A DNA stretch of 9,415 bases from an uncultured Clostridia bacterium (lineage in GTDB: Bacteria > Bacillota > Clostridia > Oscillospirales > CAG-272), in contig CALGCW010000256.1 in NCBI GenBank assembly GCA_937884385.1, forward strand, positions 1 to 9,415. The letters run 5' to 3'. Of this stretch, positions 1 to 6,713 are shown in pieces (within the stretch, counting starts at the first letter, position 1; each line of letters begins with the position of its first letter). The position numbers were made by a program, and so were the translations under genes. The notes beneath the pieces are model-generated. The model did no database searches. It saw only the letters and a list, made by a program, of their open reading frames with translations, and was not told where the DNA came from.

Positions 1-19
1 GGGATTGGAGCTTCAAAAT

Positions 20-43
20 CGATAAAATGCGAGCATTTTATCG
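20..43. repeat. Perfect palindrome (11-nt arms)
   Basis: The arms CGATAAAATGC and GCATTTTATCG flank a central GA, so the outer 9 bp can form a hairpin with a GCGAGC loop. There is only a short A/T-rich tail on either side (AAAATTT after it on plus, ATTTTG after it on minus). It could therefore be a weak bidirectional terminator, part of an intergenic repeat, or a protein-binding site. No gene lies between it and position 171, and any gene upstream is outside the window. Confidence 0.6.
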
Positions 44-78
44 AAAATTTACGCAGAATATGCACAAACCCAAGCGAC

Positions 79-150
79 AAAAGTTTTGCGGAGCTTTTTC
101 AAAAGCGACCTCTCCACAAGCAAACTAACTTTCCCGATAAATCCCAATTT
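79..150 (-). repeat. Dispersed intergenic repeat, copy 1
   Basis: Read on the minus strand, this stretch matches the sequence at the far end of the window (9338 onward). Shared blocks in the same order are GATTTAT, GTTA-TTTG, GTCGCTTTT, then AAAAGCTCCGCAAAA. Its core is the palindrome GCTTTTTCAAAAGC. It lies beyond the terminator of the preceding minus-strand unit, as copy 3 lies beyond the last plus-strand gene. It does not look coding, although a minus-strand frame is open through it. Confidence 0.6.
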
Positions 151-171
151 AGCATCCAAAATCATTATTTC

Positions 172-203
172 AAAAAGCACCTGCCAAATTAGCAAGTGCT
201 TTT
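172..203 (-). terminator. Intrinsic terminator of the ncRNA / DUF1292 unit
   Basis: On the minus strand AAAGCACTTGC, a short A/T-rich loop, then GCAGGTGCTTTTT form an 11-bp stem with one G-T pair, running into five T. On the plus strand the T run is shorter and broken by C, so it acts best for the minus strand. Confidence 0.7.
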
Positions 204-400
204 CATGTGACCCCACACAATCGTGTGTCGAGAAATATAGAACCCTGTGTTCAGGGCGGTGCCCTATTGCTATCTTTACTGCTCCCAACGTCCGACACAC
301 CTTGAGGGACAAGTCAACCTGAAGGCGGCGGGAGGTCTGCAAACCAATACCAAATTTATTTCGGGCTCCTTTAATCAAGTGTAGGTTCAATCAACCCGAC
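172..400 (-). ncRNA. Candidate structured non-coding RNA (class unresolved)
   Basis: No convincing protein fits this stretch, yet it is rich in nested pairing when read on the minus strand. An outer stem pairs ACCTACAC (386-379) with GTGTGGGGT (218-210), 8 bp with one bulged G. A G-U pair in it would become an A-C mismatch on the other strand, which favours minus. Inside it CGAAATA (363-357) pairs with TATTTC-T-CG (237-229). Inner hairpins are CTCCC/GGGAG (334-330 with 286-282), CTTG/CAAG (313-310 with 304-301) and AGGGC-ACC-GCCCT (265-253). The 3' end is a good intrinsic terminator. It follows the DUF1292 stop by about 30 nt, so it may be cut from that transcript or have its own start; I see no strong internal promoter. 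The length is in the range of 6S RNA or the raiA-motif RNA, and those are my two guesses, made without a decisive motif. The 5' end is approximate. Confidence 0.45.
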
Positions 401-430
401 ATCACGGGATGCGCAGGATTTTTTCAATAA

Positions 431-727
431 TTAATCGTTGCCCTGAGCGTCGTAATCGATCTCAGAAGCAAGATGCTCGTCGAAATAGTCGGCAACCTTG
501 TTATACTCATCATCGTCGTCGATGGTGATGAGCATTTCCTCACCGTTCTCAACGATCACCTTAACGATACCGTACTCGCAGAACGTCTTGTCGGCATCGG
601 CAGCCTCAACGATCGCGAAATACTGAACGCCGTCCATCTCCACCTCGTCGATAAGCTCGAATTCGATGACCTTGCCATCCTCGTCAACGAGTGTTATAAA
701 TTCTCTCTCTGTATTGTTCGTATCCAT
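431..727 (-). CDS. DUF1292 family protein (YrzB-like)
   Basis: This is a small, strongly acidic 98-residue protein with the DUF1292 layout. It starts with a short polar N-terminus, then an EFITLVDEDGK-type strand, an FELIDEVEMDGVQYFAIVE segment, and a C-terminal strand with a run of Asp (ITIDDDDEY, about residues 68-76). It has no signal peptide or membrane segment, so it is cytoplasmic. The family is widespread in Firmicutes, is often found near ruvX and ireB, and has no firmly known biochemical role. The ATG at 727 is preceded by AAGGAG (740-735) at good spacing. A sigma-A promoter at 758-786 lies immediately upstream, between this gene and the hemW stop, so it can be expressed alone, although read-through from lepA-hemW is likely since no terminator separates them. 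The candidate RNA follows it on the same strand. Confidence 0.9.
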   Translation of the reverse strand: MDTNNTEREFITLVDEDGKVIEFELIDEVEMDGVQYFAIVEAADADKTFCEYGIVKVIVENGEEMLITIDDDDEYNKVADYFDEHLASEIDYDAQGND

Positions 728-757
728 TTTTGATCTCCTTAAAAATATTGTAATACT

Positions 758-786
758 ATTTTACTCGATTTATACGTTTTTGTCAA
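758..786 (-). promoter_or_regulatory. Sigma-A promoter for the DUF1292 gene
   Basis: On the minus strand a perfect -35 box TTGACA (786-781) is separated by 17 nt from a -10 box TAAAAT (763-758). Transcription would begin near 751, giving a leader of about 25 nt. The promoter fits into the gap after the hemW stop at 791. Confidence 0.75.
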
Positions 787-790
787 TAGA

Positions 791-1966
791 TTAATAATCA
801 AAATCCAAAATTTGCTCAAGTATCGAATTGCTGACCTCAAACCCTCTCTCGTTCAGCGCAACGCGGTCATCATTCCTCGCAAAATAGCCTATTTTATCGA
901 ATTTTTCGACCGCAGAACCGTATTTTTCATCAAAATTCACTCCAAAACGCACGTAAAACTCGCTTTTTGAAATACCCTGTTGCGTGCGAAGACCAAGCAT
1001 AAGAAATTCAAATTCCCTTTCTCTTACAGATATCTCCTGCTCACAAAGAAGCCACCTGCCCGAAAGATATGCGTCCATATCTTGGGTGTTTTCACTCCTC
1101 TTTCCCAAAAAATCGGAATGTGCGGCAATGCCAAGACCAAGATATTCGTCAAGAGCCCAATATTTTGAATTGTGCCTACTCTCCCTGCCCACTCTTGCAA
1201 AATTGCTTATCTCATAGTGGCAGTACCCTGCCTCTCTCATCGCTCCAACAACAAGCTCATACATTTCTGCCGCCGTGTCATCGTCAGCAAGATCATATTT
1301 TTCTCTCATTCTGTAAAGCGGAGTTCCCTCTTCAAGCTGAAGTGAATATATCGAGACGTGCTCGGGCGAAAGCTCGCAAAGCGCACGAACAGAGCAAGCA
1401 AGACTGTCCGCCGTCTGTGAGGGTATTCCGAGCATAAGATCAACGCTTATGTTGTCAAAGCCTGCATCGCGCGCGGCAAAAAATGTGCACCTTGCATCCT
1501 CAAACGAATGCCGCCTGCCAATGAGCTTCAGCTCGGTGTCAATGGCACTTTGAATACCTATCGATAACCTGTTCACATCGATCTTTTTCAAATCCGCAAA
1601 ATATTCAAGTACACCGTAGGGGACGGCGCCCTCGACGTTCCGTCCGATCATCGGATTACACTCCAATGTTATCTCCACATCCCCGTCAAGGGCAAAGCTC
1701 TCACGCACAGCGCTTAATATTCTGCCCACCTGCCCGGCAGAAAGAAGACTTGGGGTTCCGCCTCCAAAATACACCGTATCCACGGTATATTCCTTAGTTC
1801 CCCTCGCAGCTATCTCACGGCATAGCGCATCGATATATCGCTCGCGTTCATCACCGCTTCTGCCAACGAACGAGCAAAAATCGCAGTAAAGACACTTGCT
1901 CCTGCAAAACGGAATATGTATGTAAAGCCCCAATTTGCTTGGGGCTTTTGAATTTTTATTCATCAT
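791..1966 (-). CDS. hemW: Radical SAM heme chaperone HemW
   Basis: HemW is a cytoplasmic radical SAM protein related to HemN. It binds heme and is thought to deliver it to target proteins, rather than oxidising coproporphyrinogen. With the start used here it has 391 residues, normal for the family. The 4Fe-4S motif CRSKCLYCDF (Cys 21, 25, 28) is followed by Phe at the HemW-diagnostic place. Next come GGGTPS (68-73), the SAM-contacting LECNP, RLSIGIQS, SVDLMLGIP, SLQLEEGTP, YEISNFAR and the C-terminal domain. The open frame extends to 2149 inside lepA, but its first 60 residues are arginine-rich read-through of the lepA gene. Family homology begins just before GLYIHIPFC. ATG codons at 1975, 1966 and 1963 are all possible and none has a strong Shine-Dalgarno. 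The lepA stop (1968) sits 1 nt before the ATG at 1966, so translational coupling is likely. The lepA-hemW order is common in Firmicutes. Confidence 0.93.
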   Translation of the reverse strand: MMNKNSKAPSKLGLYIHIPFCRSKCLYCDFCSFVGRSGDERERYIDALCREIAARGTKEYTVDTVYFGGGTPSLLSAGQVGRILSAVRESFALDGDVEITLECNPMIGRNVEGAVPYGVLEYFADLKKIDVNRLSIGIQSAIDTELKLIGRRHSFEDARCTFFAARDAGFDNISVDLMLGIPSQTADSLACSVRALCELSPEHVSIYSLQLEEGTPLYRMREKYDLADDDTAAEMYELVVGAMREAGYCHYEISNFARVGRESRHNSKYWALDEYLGLGIAAHSDFLGKRSENTQDMDAYLSGRWLLCEQEISVREREFEFLMLGLRTQQGISKSEFYVRFGVNFDEKYGSAVEKFDKIGYFARNDDRVALNERGFEVSNSILEQILDFDY

Positions 1967-1967
1967 A

Positions 1968-3782
1968 TCAGTCATTGTCATCAAGCTTGAGGACCGCCAT
2001 AAACGCCTCAGGAGAAACCTGAACGCTTCCGAGCTGACGCATCTTCTTCTTACCTTCCTTCTGCTTTTCAAGCAGCTTCTTCTTACGGGTAATGTCACCG
2101 CCATAGCACTTTGCAAGCACGTCCTTGCGCATTGCCTTAACAGTCTCACGCGCTATGATCTTTGAGCCTATCGCCGCCTGGATCGGCACTTCAAAAAGCT
2201 GGCGCGGAATGTTTTCCTTCAGCTTTTCGGCAATTCTGCGTGCGCGTCCGTAAGCCTTCTCCTCGTGAACGATGAACGAAAGCGCATCCACCTGCTCGCC
2301 GTTAAGAAGGAAATCAAGCTTAACAAGATCACTCTTGTTGTACTCTGCAAGCTCATAGTCAAGGGAGGCATATCCGCGCGAGCGACTCTTAAGCGCATCA
2401 AAGAAATCGTAAATGATCTCGTTGAGTGGCAATTTATAGTGAAGCTCAACTCGCGTAGTGTCAATGTACTTCATATCAATAAATATTCCGCGTCTGTCCT
2501 GGCAAAGATCCATAAGACCGCCAACATATTCCGTTGGCGTAATGATCGAAGCCTTGACAAGGGGCTCGTAAGCAGCCTCTATCTCGTCGGGCGTCGGGTA
2601 GTTTGAGGGATTGTCCACTCGCACCTCCTCGCCGTTGCGCTTCATTACCTTATAGATAACGCTTGGCGCAGTGGTTATGAGGTCAAGGTTAAATTCTCTT
2701 TCAAGTCGCTCCTCAATGATCTCCATATGGAGAAGTCCAAGGAAGCCGCAACGGAAGCCAAAGCCGAGAGCAATTGAGGTCTCGGGCTCAAACGCGAGCG
2801 CCGCATCGTTTAGCTGAAGCTTTTCAAGCGCGTCGCGAAGATCGCCGTAGCGAGAACCGTCCGCAGGATATATTCCGGCGTAAACCATCGGCTGTGCCGC
2901 CTTAAATCCGGGAAGAGCCTCACTTGTGGGATTGTCCACGTGCGTGATGGTATCACCTATGCGCGTGTCGCCAACGCTTTTGATAGAAGCGGTAAAATAG
3001 CCGACCTCACCCGAGTGAAGCACACCCGTGCTCTTGAGCCCAAACGGCTCCATCGTTCCAATATCGACCACCTCATAGACCTGACCGGCGCTCATCATCT
3101 TTATCTTGTCACCTATTTTTATCGAGCCGTCGATTATCTTAACGTAAACCACAACGCCAAGATAGGAGTCATAGTACGAGTCAAAAAGCAAAGCCTTAAG
3201 GGGCGCATCCTCGTCACCGTCGGGCGCGGGAATAAGCTCAACCACAGCCTTCAGCACGTCATCAATATTGAGACCTGTTTTCGCGGAAACAGCAGGACAT
3301 TCCTGCGCCTCAATACCGATGATATCTTCAATTTCATCCCTGCAGCGCTGAATATCCGCGCTGGGAAGGTCGATTTTATTAATAACGGGAACTATCTCAA
3401 GATCAGCATCTACCGCAAGATACGCATTTGCAAGAGTCTGCGCCTCAATACCCTGCGTCGCATCCACAACGAGAAGCGCACCCTCACACGCGTTGAGGGA
3501 ACGGGAAACCTCATAGTTGAAGTCCACGTGACCGGGAGTGTCGATAAGGTTGAGCACGTATTGCTCGCCATCGGGCGCAGTATAGTCAAGCTTAACCGCA
3601 CGCGCCTTGATGGTAATTCCTCTCTCGCGCTCAAGCTCCATGTTGTCGAGCACCTGCTCTTCCATCTCACGCTTCGTAAGAGTCTGCGTTGCCTCAAGGA
3701 TCCTGTCGGCAAGCGTGCTCTTTCCGTGGTCAATGTGAGCAATTATTGAAAAGTTCCTGATGTGTTTCTGTCTTTCGTTCAT
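1968..3782 (-). CDS. lepA: Elongation factor 4 (LepA), ribosome-associated GTPase
   Basis: LepA/EF4 is a translational GTPase that binds ribosomes and is implicated in 30S biogenesis and translation under stress. All 604 residues are present, the usual length. GTPase motifs are G1 AHIDHGKST (15-23), G2 within ERGITIKA (Thr57), G3 DTPGH (81-85), G4 NKID (135-138) and G5 SAK (166-168). EF-G-like domains II, III and V follow. The LepA-specific C-terminal domain is clear: CYGGDITRKKKLLEKQ, then KKKMRQLGSVQVSPEAF. The ATG at 3782 has AAGGAC a few bases upstream (near 3795-3790). It is first in the minus-strand unit with hemW. The promoter must lie within 3783-3999, but I find no box pair there that I trust. 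Long frames on the opposite strand are shadows. Confidence 0.97.
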   Translation of the reverse strand: MNERQKHIRNFSIIAHIDHGKSTLADRILEATQTLTKREMEEQVLDNMELERERGITIKARAVKLDYTAPDGEQYVLNLIDTPGHVDFNYEVSRSLNACEGALLVVDATQGIEAQTLANAYLAVDADLEIVPVINKIDLPSADIQRCRDEIEDIIGIEAQECPAVSAKTGLNIDDVLKAVVELIPAPDGDEDAPLKALLFDSYYDSYLGVVVYVKIIDGSIKIGDKIKMMSAGQVYEVVDIGTMEPFGLKSTGVLHSGEVGYFTASIKSVGDTRIGDTITHVDNPTSEALPGFKAAQPMVYAGIYPADGSRYGDLRDALEKLQLNDAALAFEPETSIALGFGFRCGFLGLLHMEIIEERLEREFNLDLITTAPSVIYKVMKRNGEEVRVDNPSNYPTPDEIEAAYEPLVKASIITPTEYVGGLMDLCQDRRGIFIDMKYIDTTRVELHYKLPLNEIIYDFFDALKSRSRGYASLDYELAEYNKSDLVKLDFLLNGEQVDALSFIVHEEKAYGRARRIAEKLKENIPRQLFEVPIQAAIGSKIIARETVKAMRKDVLAKCYGGDITRKKKLLEKQKEGKKKMRQLGSVQVSPEAFMAVLKLDDND

Positions 3783-3836
3783 TTTTATGTCCTTAAATAA
3801 TTAATTTAATATGTTAGCACTGCACCAATATGCTGT

Positions 3837-3867
3837 TTTGCCCCGCTTTTTCAAAAGCGGGCGCTCC
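3837..3867 (-). repeat. Dispersed intergenic repeat, copy 2
   Basis: Read on minus, this shares GCTTTTGAAAAAGC, GCAAAAC and a leading GGAG with copy 1 near 79-150. Its palindrome is longer: CCCGCTTTT (3842-3850) and AAAAGCGGG (3853-3861). The GC flanks differ from copy 1 but remain mutually complementary here, which suggests that the hairpin or palindrome itself is what is kept. Confidence 0.5.
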
Positions 3868-3926
3868 ACGCGCAGTGGCGCGGGTACGGGGCGCGTAGCT
3901 CCGTATTCGGCATTTCTTTTTGCAAA

Positions 3927-3962
3927 GCTTTTTCTTTGTGCCTGTTTTGGCAAAGAAAAAGC
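3927..3962 (-). terminator. Long hairpin, possible terminator of the murC-acetyltransferase unit
   Basis: GCTTTTTCTTTG (3927-3938) is perfectly complementary to CAAAGAAAAAGC (3951-3962), with a 12-nt loop. It lies about 40 nt after the acetyltransferase stop. The following T run is short on minus (TTTG), so its strength as a terminator is uncertain. It may be part of the repeat block instead. Confidence 0.45.
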
Positions 3963-3999
3963 GGATAAAAGCTCTCACCAATAAAAACAAGAAGCAATT

Positions 4000-4794
4000 T
4001 TAAATTGTATTAATTAAGCCGTTCATTTCATCAACGGTTTTTATCGACTTCGCGGTCATTTCCACCCAAGCAGGACGAAATCCGCTTTTTATAGCATTGC
4101 GAACCGATTTTACGTTACACCAAGCAGCACAGTAAAACGGCACTTTCCCACGATTTAAAATCTCAACGGCAAGTCTACTGGTAAGGACGGATGCAATTCC
4201 CTGTCTGCGATATTCAGTCAATACGTCAACACCGATCTGCCACATACTGTCGCAATCGGCAGAGCAACCTGCAAGTCCAACGAGTTTGTCACCGTCATAT
4301 GCACCCACGCCAAGCACATCAAGGTGCTTTCTATCATTGCAAAGTGCATTTGACCACTCGGGCAAATATAGATCTGCAAAATCCTCTCGTGTTAATATTC
4401 TTATTTCATAGGGAATGACGTTTTCAGCGGCATGTGAGTACAAAACATCTACGTCAGGAAGAAAATATTCCGCCATAAAACAAATTTTCTGTCCTTGTTC
4501 CATCAGAGCCTCATTCAAAACGTGCATATTTGGAGTTTCAAAGCAGTGCTCCATTGGATAAGTGCTTATATATTTTTCAGTGATCTCGCGAAATTCGGGC
4601 AACACTGATGCTACGATGTTGTTGCCATAGGTGACAAGTTGGCAGGAAAATGGAAGTTTTAAATATTTTCTTGCCCCATCATTCTCTTTTGACAGAACGA
4701 TAACGTTTTCACTTTTTTTAAAGTCCTCTACCTTGGCACATAAATCTATTGCGGATTGCTCCATCGCAATTTTCAAAATATCTTTATTTGTCAA
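4000..4794 (-). CDS. GNAT family N-acetyltransferase
   Basis: The C-terminal half is a GNAT fold, which transfers an acyl group from acyl-CoA to an amine. The acetyl-CoA-binding motif A is seen as IGVDVLTEYRRQGIAS, with RRQGIA at about residues 196-201, and is followed by a helix and AAWCNVKSVRNAIKSGF, typical of motif B. The N-terminal half (about 1-130) is a separate domain with the stretch HCFETPNMHVLNEAL and CFMAEYFLPD, seen in roughly 265-residue clostridial GNAT proteins of unknown substrate. The frame opens with TTG at 4809, but I prefer the TTG at 4794 (MTNKDILKIAMEQ, 264 residues). The latter has TTGGAG about 9 nt upstream, while the former has no Shine-Dalgarno. It follows murC by 23 nt and is probably cotranscribed, yet nothing ties its function to peptidoglycan. 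The substrate cannot be told from sequence. Confidence 0.85.
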   Translation of the reverse strand: MTNKDILKIAMEQSAIDLCAKVEDFKKSENVIVLSKENDGARKYLKLPFSCQLVTYGNNIVASVLPEFREITEKYISTYPMEHCFETPNMHVLNEALMEQGQKICFMAEYFLPDVDVLYSHAAENVIPYEIRILTREDFADLYLPEWSNALCNDRKHLDVLGVGAYDGDKLVGLAGCSADCDSMWQIGVDVLTEYRRQGIASVLTSRLAVEILNRGKVPFYCAAWCNVKSVRNAIKSGFRPAWVEMTAKSIKTVDEMNGLINTI

Positions 4795-4817
4795 AAAATC
4801 ACGCTCCAACCAAACAA

Positions 4818-6221
4818 TTATTCATCAAACTCCAAATAATCGAACACCTTATAGATATCGCCTGCGCCCATAACGACGAGGATATCATCCGGTGCAAGAA
4901 GCTCGCTGATCTCTCGCGCGATATTCTCAAAGCCGGAGACGTACTCCGCCTTCTCCCCAATGCGAATAGCAAGGGTTTTTCCGCTAATGCCGAGATCATC
5001 CGTCTCGCGTGCGGGATAGATATCCGCAATAAAGACCCTGTCAACCGAGTCAAAGCTCTGCGCAAAATCATTCATCAGCGTATACGTTCTTGTATAGGTA
5101 TGCGGCTGGAAAATGCAGTAAAGTCGCTCACTTGCGCGCTTTGCAACACCGTCGAGAGTTGTTGCAGCCTCGGTGGGATGATGACCGTAGTCATCAAAAA
5201 CGAGCGCGCCGTTAACCTTGCCCTTGTATTCCATTCTGCGCTTTGCACCCTTAAATGCGGCAAGACCGCGTGCGATTTTTTCGGGCTCAAGACCTGCAAG
5301 GTCGCCCGCAACGAGAGCCGCAAGCGCATTGTATACGTTATGCTCACCCGTGACAGAGAGACGAACGTGACAAAGGAATTCCCCCTGCTTCATAACGTCA
5401 AAATCCGCAAATCCCTGCGGATATCTTATGTTGATGGCGGTATAATCCGCACTTGTGGACCTAACACCAAACGTGATCACCCGTCCGCTGTATCCGTTGA
5501 TCACTTTCGGAATATATTCATTGTCAATATTCACGATCAGAGTTCCGTCGCTACCCGTAATGGAAGCAAATTTCGAATAAGACTCACAAATCTGCTCCAT
5601 ATTTTTAAAATAGTCAACGTGATCCATCTCAATATTAAGTATTATCGCGGTGGAAGGATTAAAATCAAGGAAGCTGTCCATATATTCGCACGCCTCGAAG
5701 ATAAAATTCTCACTCTCGCCTATTCGGTAAGCACCGTCCATCGCATCAAGCTCCGCACCCGAAAGAACGGTGGGATCTGCCCCGCCTTCCATAAAAACTG
5801 TCGCGCACATGGAGGTGCAAGTGCTTTTTCCGTGCATGCCCGAAACACCGATGCGATTTTTGTATTCAAGCATAATATAGCCGAGGTAATCCGCACGCGA
5901 AATACAGGGTATTCCCATCTCAAGAGCCTTCACGTATTCTGGATTGTCGGGTGAGATGGCAACGGTATAGACCGCGGCGTCATAATTTTCTATGTTTTCG
6001 GCATCGTGGGAATAAAAGACCTCTATTCCACGCGCTCTGAGGGACTCAGTAAGCGCAGTTTTCTCCCTGTCCGAGCCGCCTACACGATATCCGCGAATGT
6101 GCGAGATATGGGCAAGGGACGACATATTTATTCCGCCAATTCCTATAAAATAAATGCTTTTTTTATCCTTAAGCATCAAAGAAATCTCTTTTGCTCCAAA
6201 GTGAGTATTGGGTGTTGACAT
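4818..6221 (-). CDS. murC: UDP-N-acetylmuramate--L-alanine ligase MurC
   Basis: MurC adds L-alanine to UDP-N-acetylmuramic acid using ATP, the first amino acid of the peptidoglycan stem peptide, in the cytoplasm. The 467 residues cover all three Mur ligase domains. The N-terminal UDP-binding domain has FIGIGGINMSSLA (GIGG at 27-30). The ATP-binding loop is GVSGMHGKST (125-134). The central domain has FEACEY (Glu176) and NIEMDHVDYF (196-205). The C-terminal part has GEHNVYNALAA (from about 292) and DDYGHHPTE (343-351), then FQPHTYTRT and a final MGAGDIYKVF. The loop reads GKST where GKTT is more usual, a conservative change. The open frame begins at 6257, but the ATG at 6221 has AAGGATCG at ideal spacing and begins the conserved region. 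A TATAAT box lies just upstream. The gene diverges from spoVG. Confidence 0.96.
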   Translation of the reverse strand: MSTPNTHFGAKEISLMLKDKKSIYFIGIGGINMSSLAHISHIRGYRVGGSDREKTALTESLRARGIEVFYSHDAENIENYDAAVYTVAISPDNPEYVKALEMGIPCISRADYLGYIMLEYKNRIGVSGMHGKSTCTSMCATVFMEGGADPTVLSGAELDAMDGAYRIGESENFIFEACEYMDSFLDFNPSTAIILNIEMDHVDYFKNMEQICESYSKFASITGSDGTLIVNIDNEYIPKVINGYSGRVITFGVRSTSADYTAINIRYPQGFADFDVMKQGEFLCHVRLSVTGEHNVYNALAALVAGDLAGLEPEKIARGLAAFKGAKRRMEYKGKVNGALVFDDYGHHPTEAATTLDGVAKRASERLYCIFQPHTYTRTYTLMNDFAQSFDSVDRVFIADIYPARETDDLGISGKTLAIRIGEKAEYVSGFENIAREISELLAPDDILVVMGAGDIYKVFDYLEFDE

Positions 6222-6246
6222 AGTCGATCCTTTCAATAAAAACGGA

Positions 6247-6276
6247 ATTATATTCACATATTCAAAAAAAATTCAT
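6247..6276 (-). promoter_or_regulatory. Probable promoter for murC
   Basis: A perfect -10 box TATAAT (6252-6247) lies about 25 nt before the murC ATG. The matching -35 region is poor (TGAATT or ATGAAT at 17-18 nt spacing), next to a run of eight T that may act as an UP-like or spacer element. Confidence 0.4.
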
Positions 6277-6305
6277 AATTAGTTCTTAATTTTCTAACCT
6301 TTAAT

Positions 6306-6336
6306 TTGAATAAAAGTCATAAATTAGGTGTAAAAT
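6306..6336 (+). promoter_or_regulatory. Possible promoter for spoVG
   Basis: TTGAAT (6306-6311) and TAAAAT (6331-6336) are sigma-A-like but 19 nt apart, longer than ideal. In Bacillus spoVG is transcribed by sigma-H; I do not see a clear sigma-H consensus in this gap. The A/T-rich 156-nt gap serves both murC and spoVG. Confidence 0.3.
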
Positions 6337-6377
6337 GAGCATATGTGTCACAATGTTGATAGCAAGGAGTGAAATCT

Positions 6378-6668
6378 ATGAAAATCACAGACATCAAAAT
6401 CAGAAAGGTCTTCACAGAAGGCCCTATGAAAGCCATTGCCTCGGTGACTTTCGATCACCAGCTCGTGGTTCACGACATCAAGGTTATCAATGCGAGGGAC
6501 AAATATTTTATCGTCATGCCCAGCCGTAAAAACCCCGACGATACTTACCGTGACATCGTTCACCCTATCAACGCAGATTTCAGAGCAACTCTTGAATCTG
6601 CCGTTAAGGCTGCATACGACGCAGAGCTCATAGCTCTTGCAAACGCTATGGATGACGAAACCGTGTAA
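6378..6668 (+). CDS. spoVG: SpoVG family regulator
   Basis: SpoVG is a small cytoplasmic protein that binds DNA and RNA and regulates developmental, envelope and virulence genes in Firmicutes; it was first named for a sporulation defect. The 96 residues contain the family pattern: MKITDIKIRKV, then EGPMKAIASVTFD, VVHDIKVI, the signature FIVMPSRKNPDDTYRDIVHPIN (about residues 45-66), and a C-terminal helix. The start at 6378 is set by AAGGAG at 6364-6369; an upstream in-frame GTG at 6369 overlaps that site and is unlikely to be used. It is followed by a strong terminator, so it is probably monocistronic. Proximity of spoVG and murC is seen in other Clostridia. Presence of SpoVG does not prove that the organism sporulates. 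Confidence 0.95.
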   Translation: MKITDIKIRKVFTEGPMKAIASVTFDHQLVVHDIKVINARDKYFIVMPSRKNPDDTYRDIVHPINADFRATLESAVKAAYDAELIALANAMDDETV

Positions 6669-6684
6669 TTATTTACACAGTTGA

Positions 6685-6713
6685 CTGCCACACCGCTTGG
6701 TGTGGCAGTTTTT
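6685..6713 (+). terminator. Intrinsic terminator of spoVG
   Basis: CTGCCACACC (6685-6694), loop GCTT, GGTGTGGCAG (6699-6708) form a perfect 10-bp stem followed by TTTTTC. It starts 16 nt after the spoVG stop. On minus it directly follows the phosphodiesterase stop but lacks a T run, so it mainly serves spoVG. Confidence 0.92.

Larger units (their letters stand above)
3783..3999. other. Intergenic block between lepA and the acetyltransferase
   Basis: These 217 bases carry no credible gene. The part nearest lepA (3783-3835) is A/T-rich and holds the lepA ribosome binding site. The centre (about 3837-3962) is a composite of hairpin-forming repeat sequence: a CCCGCTTTT palindrome, a CCAC-GCGCA-GTGG hairpin within a GC-rich patch, and a long A/T-rich inverted repeat. 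The last part is A/T-rich spacer after the acetyltransferase stop. Confidence 0.6.

Noticed and set aside
49..390. Open frame of 113 codons on minus over the ncRNA and repeat
   Set aside because: It crosses the intrinsic terminator at 172-203 and the repeat copy, has no good ribosome binding site, and its composition does not resemble a folded protein. The RNA reading explains the pairing better.
379..430. Hairpin CCCG-TGATGT-CGGG just after the DUF1292 stop as a terminator
   Set aside because: The stem is only 4 bp and the following minus-strand sequence (TTGATTG) is not a T run, so transcription probably continues into the RNA candidate.
1967..2149. N-terminal extension of hemW into lepA
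   Set aside because: The extra residues are arginine-rich, lie wholly inside lepA, and precede the conserved HemW start GLYIHIPFC.
2940..3749. 269-codon open frame on plus, antisense to lepA
   Set aside because: lepA is complete with all GTPase motifs on minus; the plus frame is a by-product of its codon use.
4749..5954. 401-codon open frame on plus, antisense to murC and the acetyltransferase
   Set aside because: It is a shadow of murC, whose motifs are complete on the other strand. The translation is rich in Arg, His, Cys and Ile with no recognisable domain.
6369..6377. GTG at 6369 as the start of spoVG
   Set aside because: It lies in the last base of the AAGGAG site, which is at proper distance for the ATG at 6378, where SpoVG homologues begin (MKITDI).
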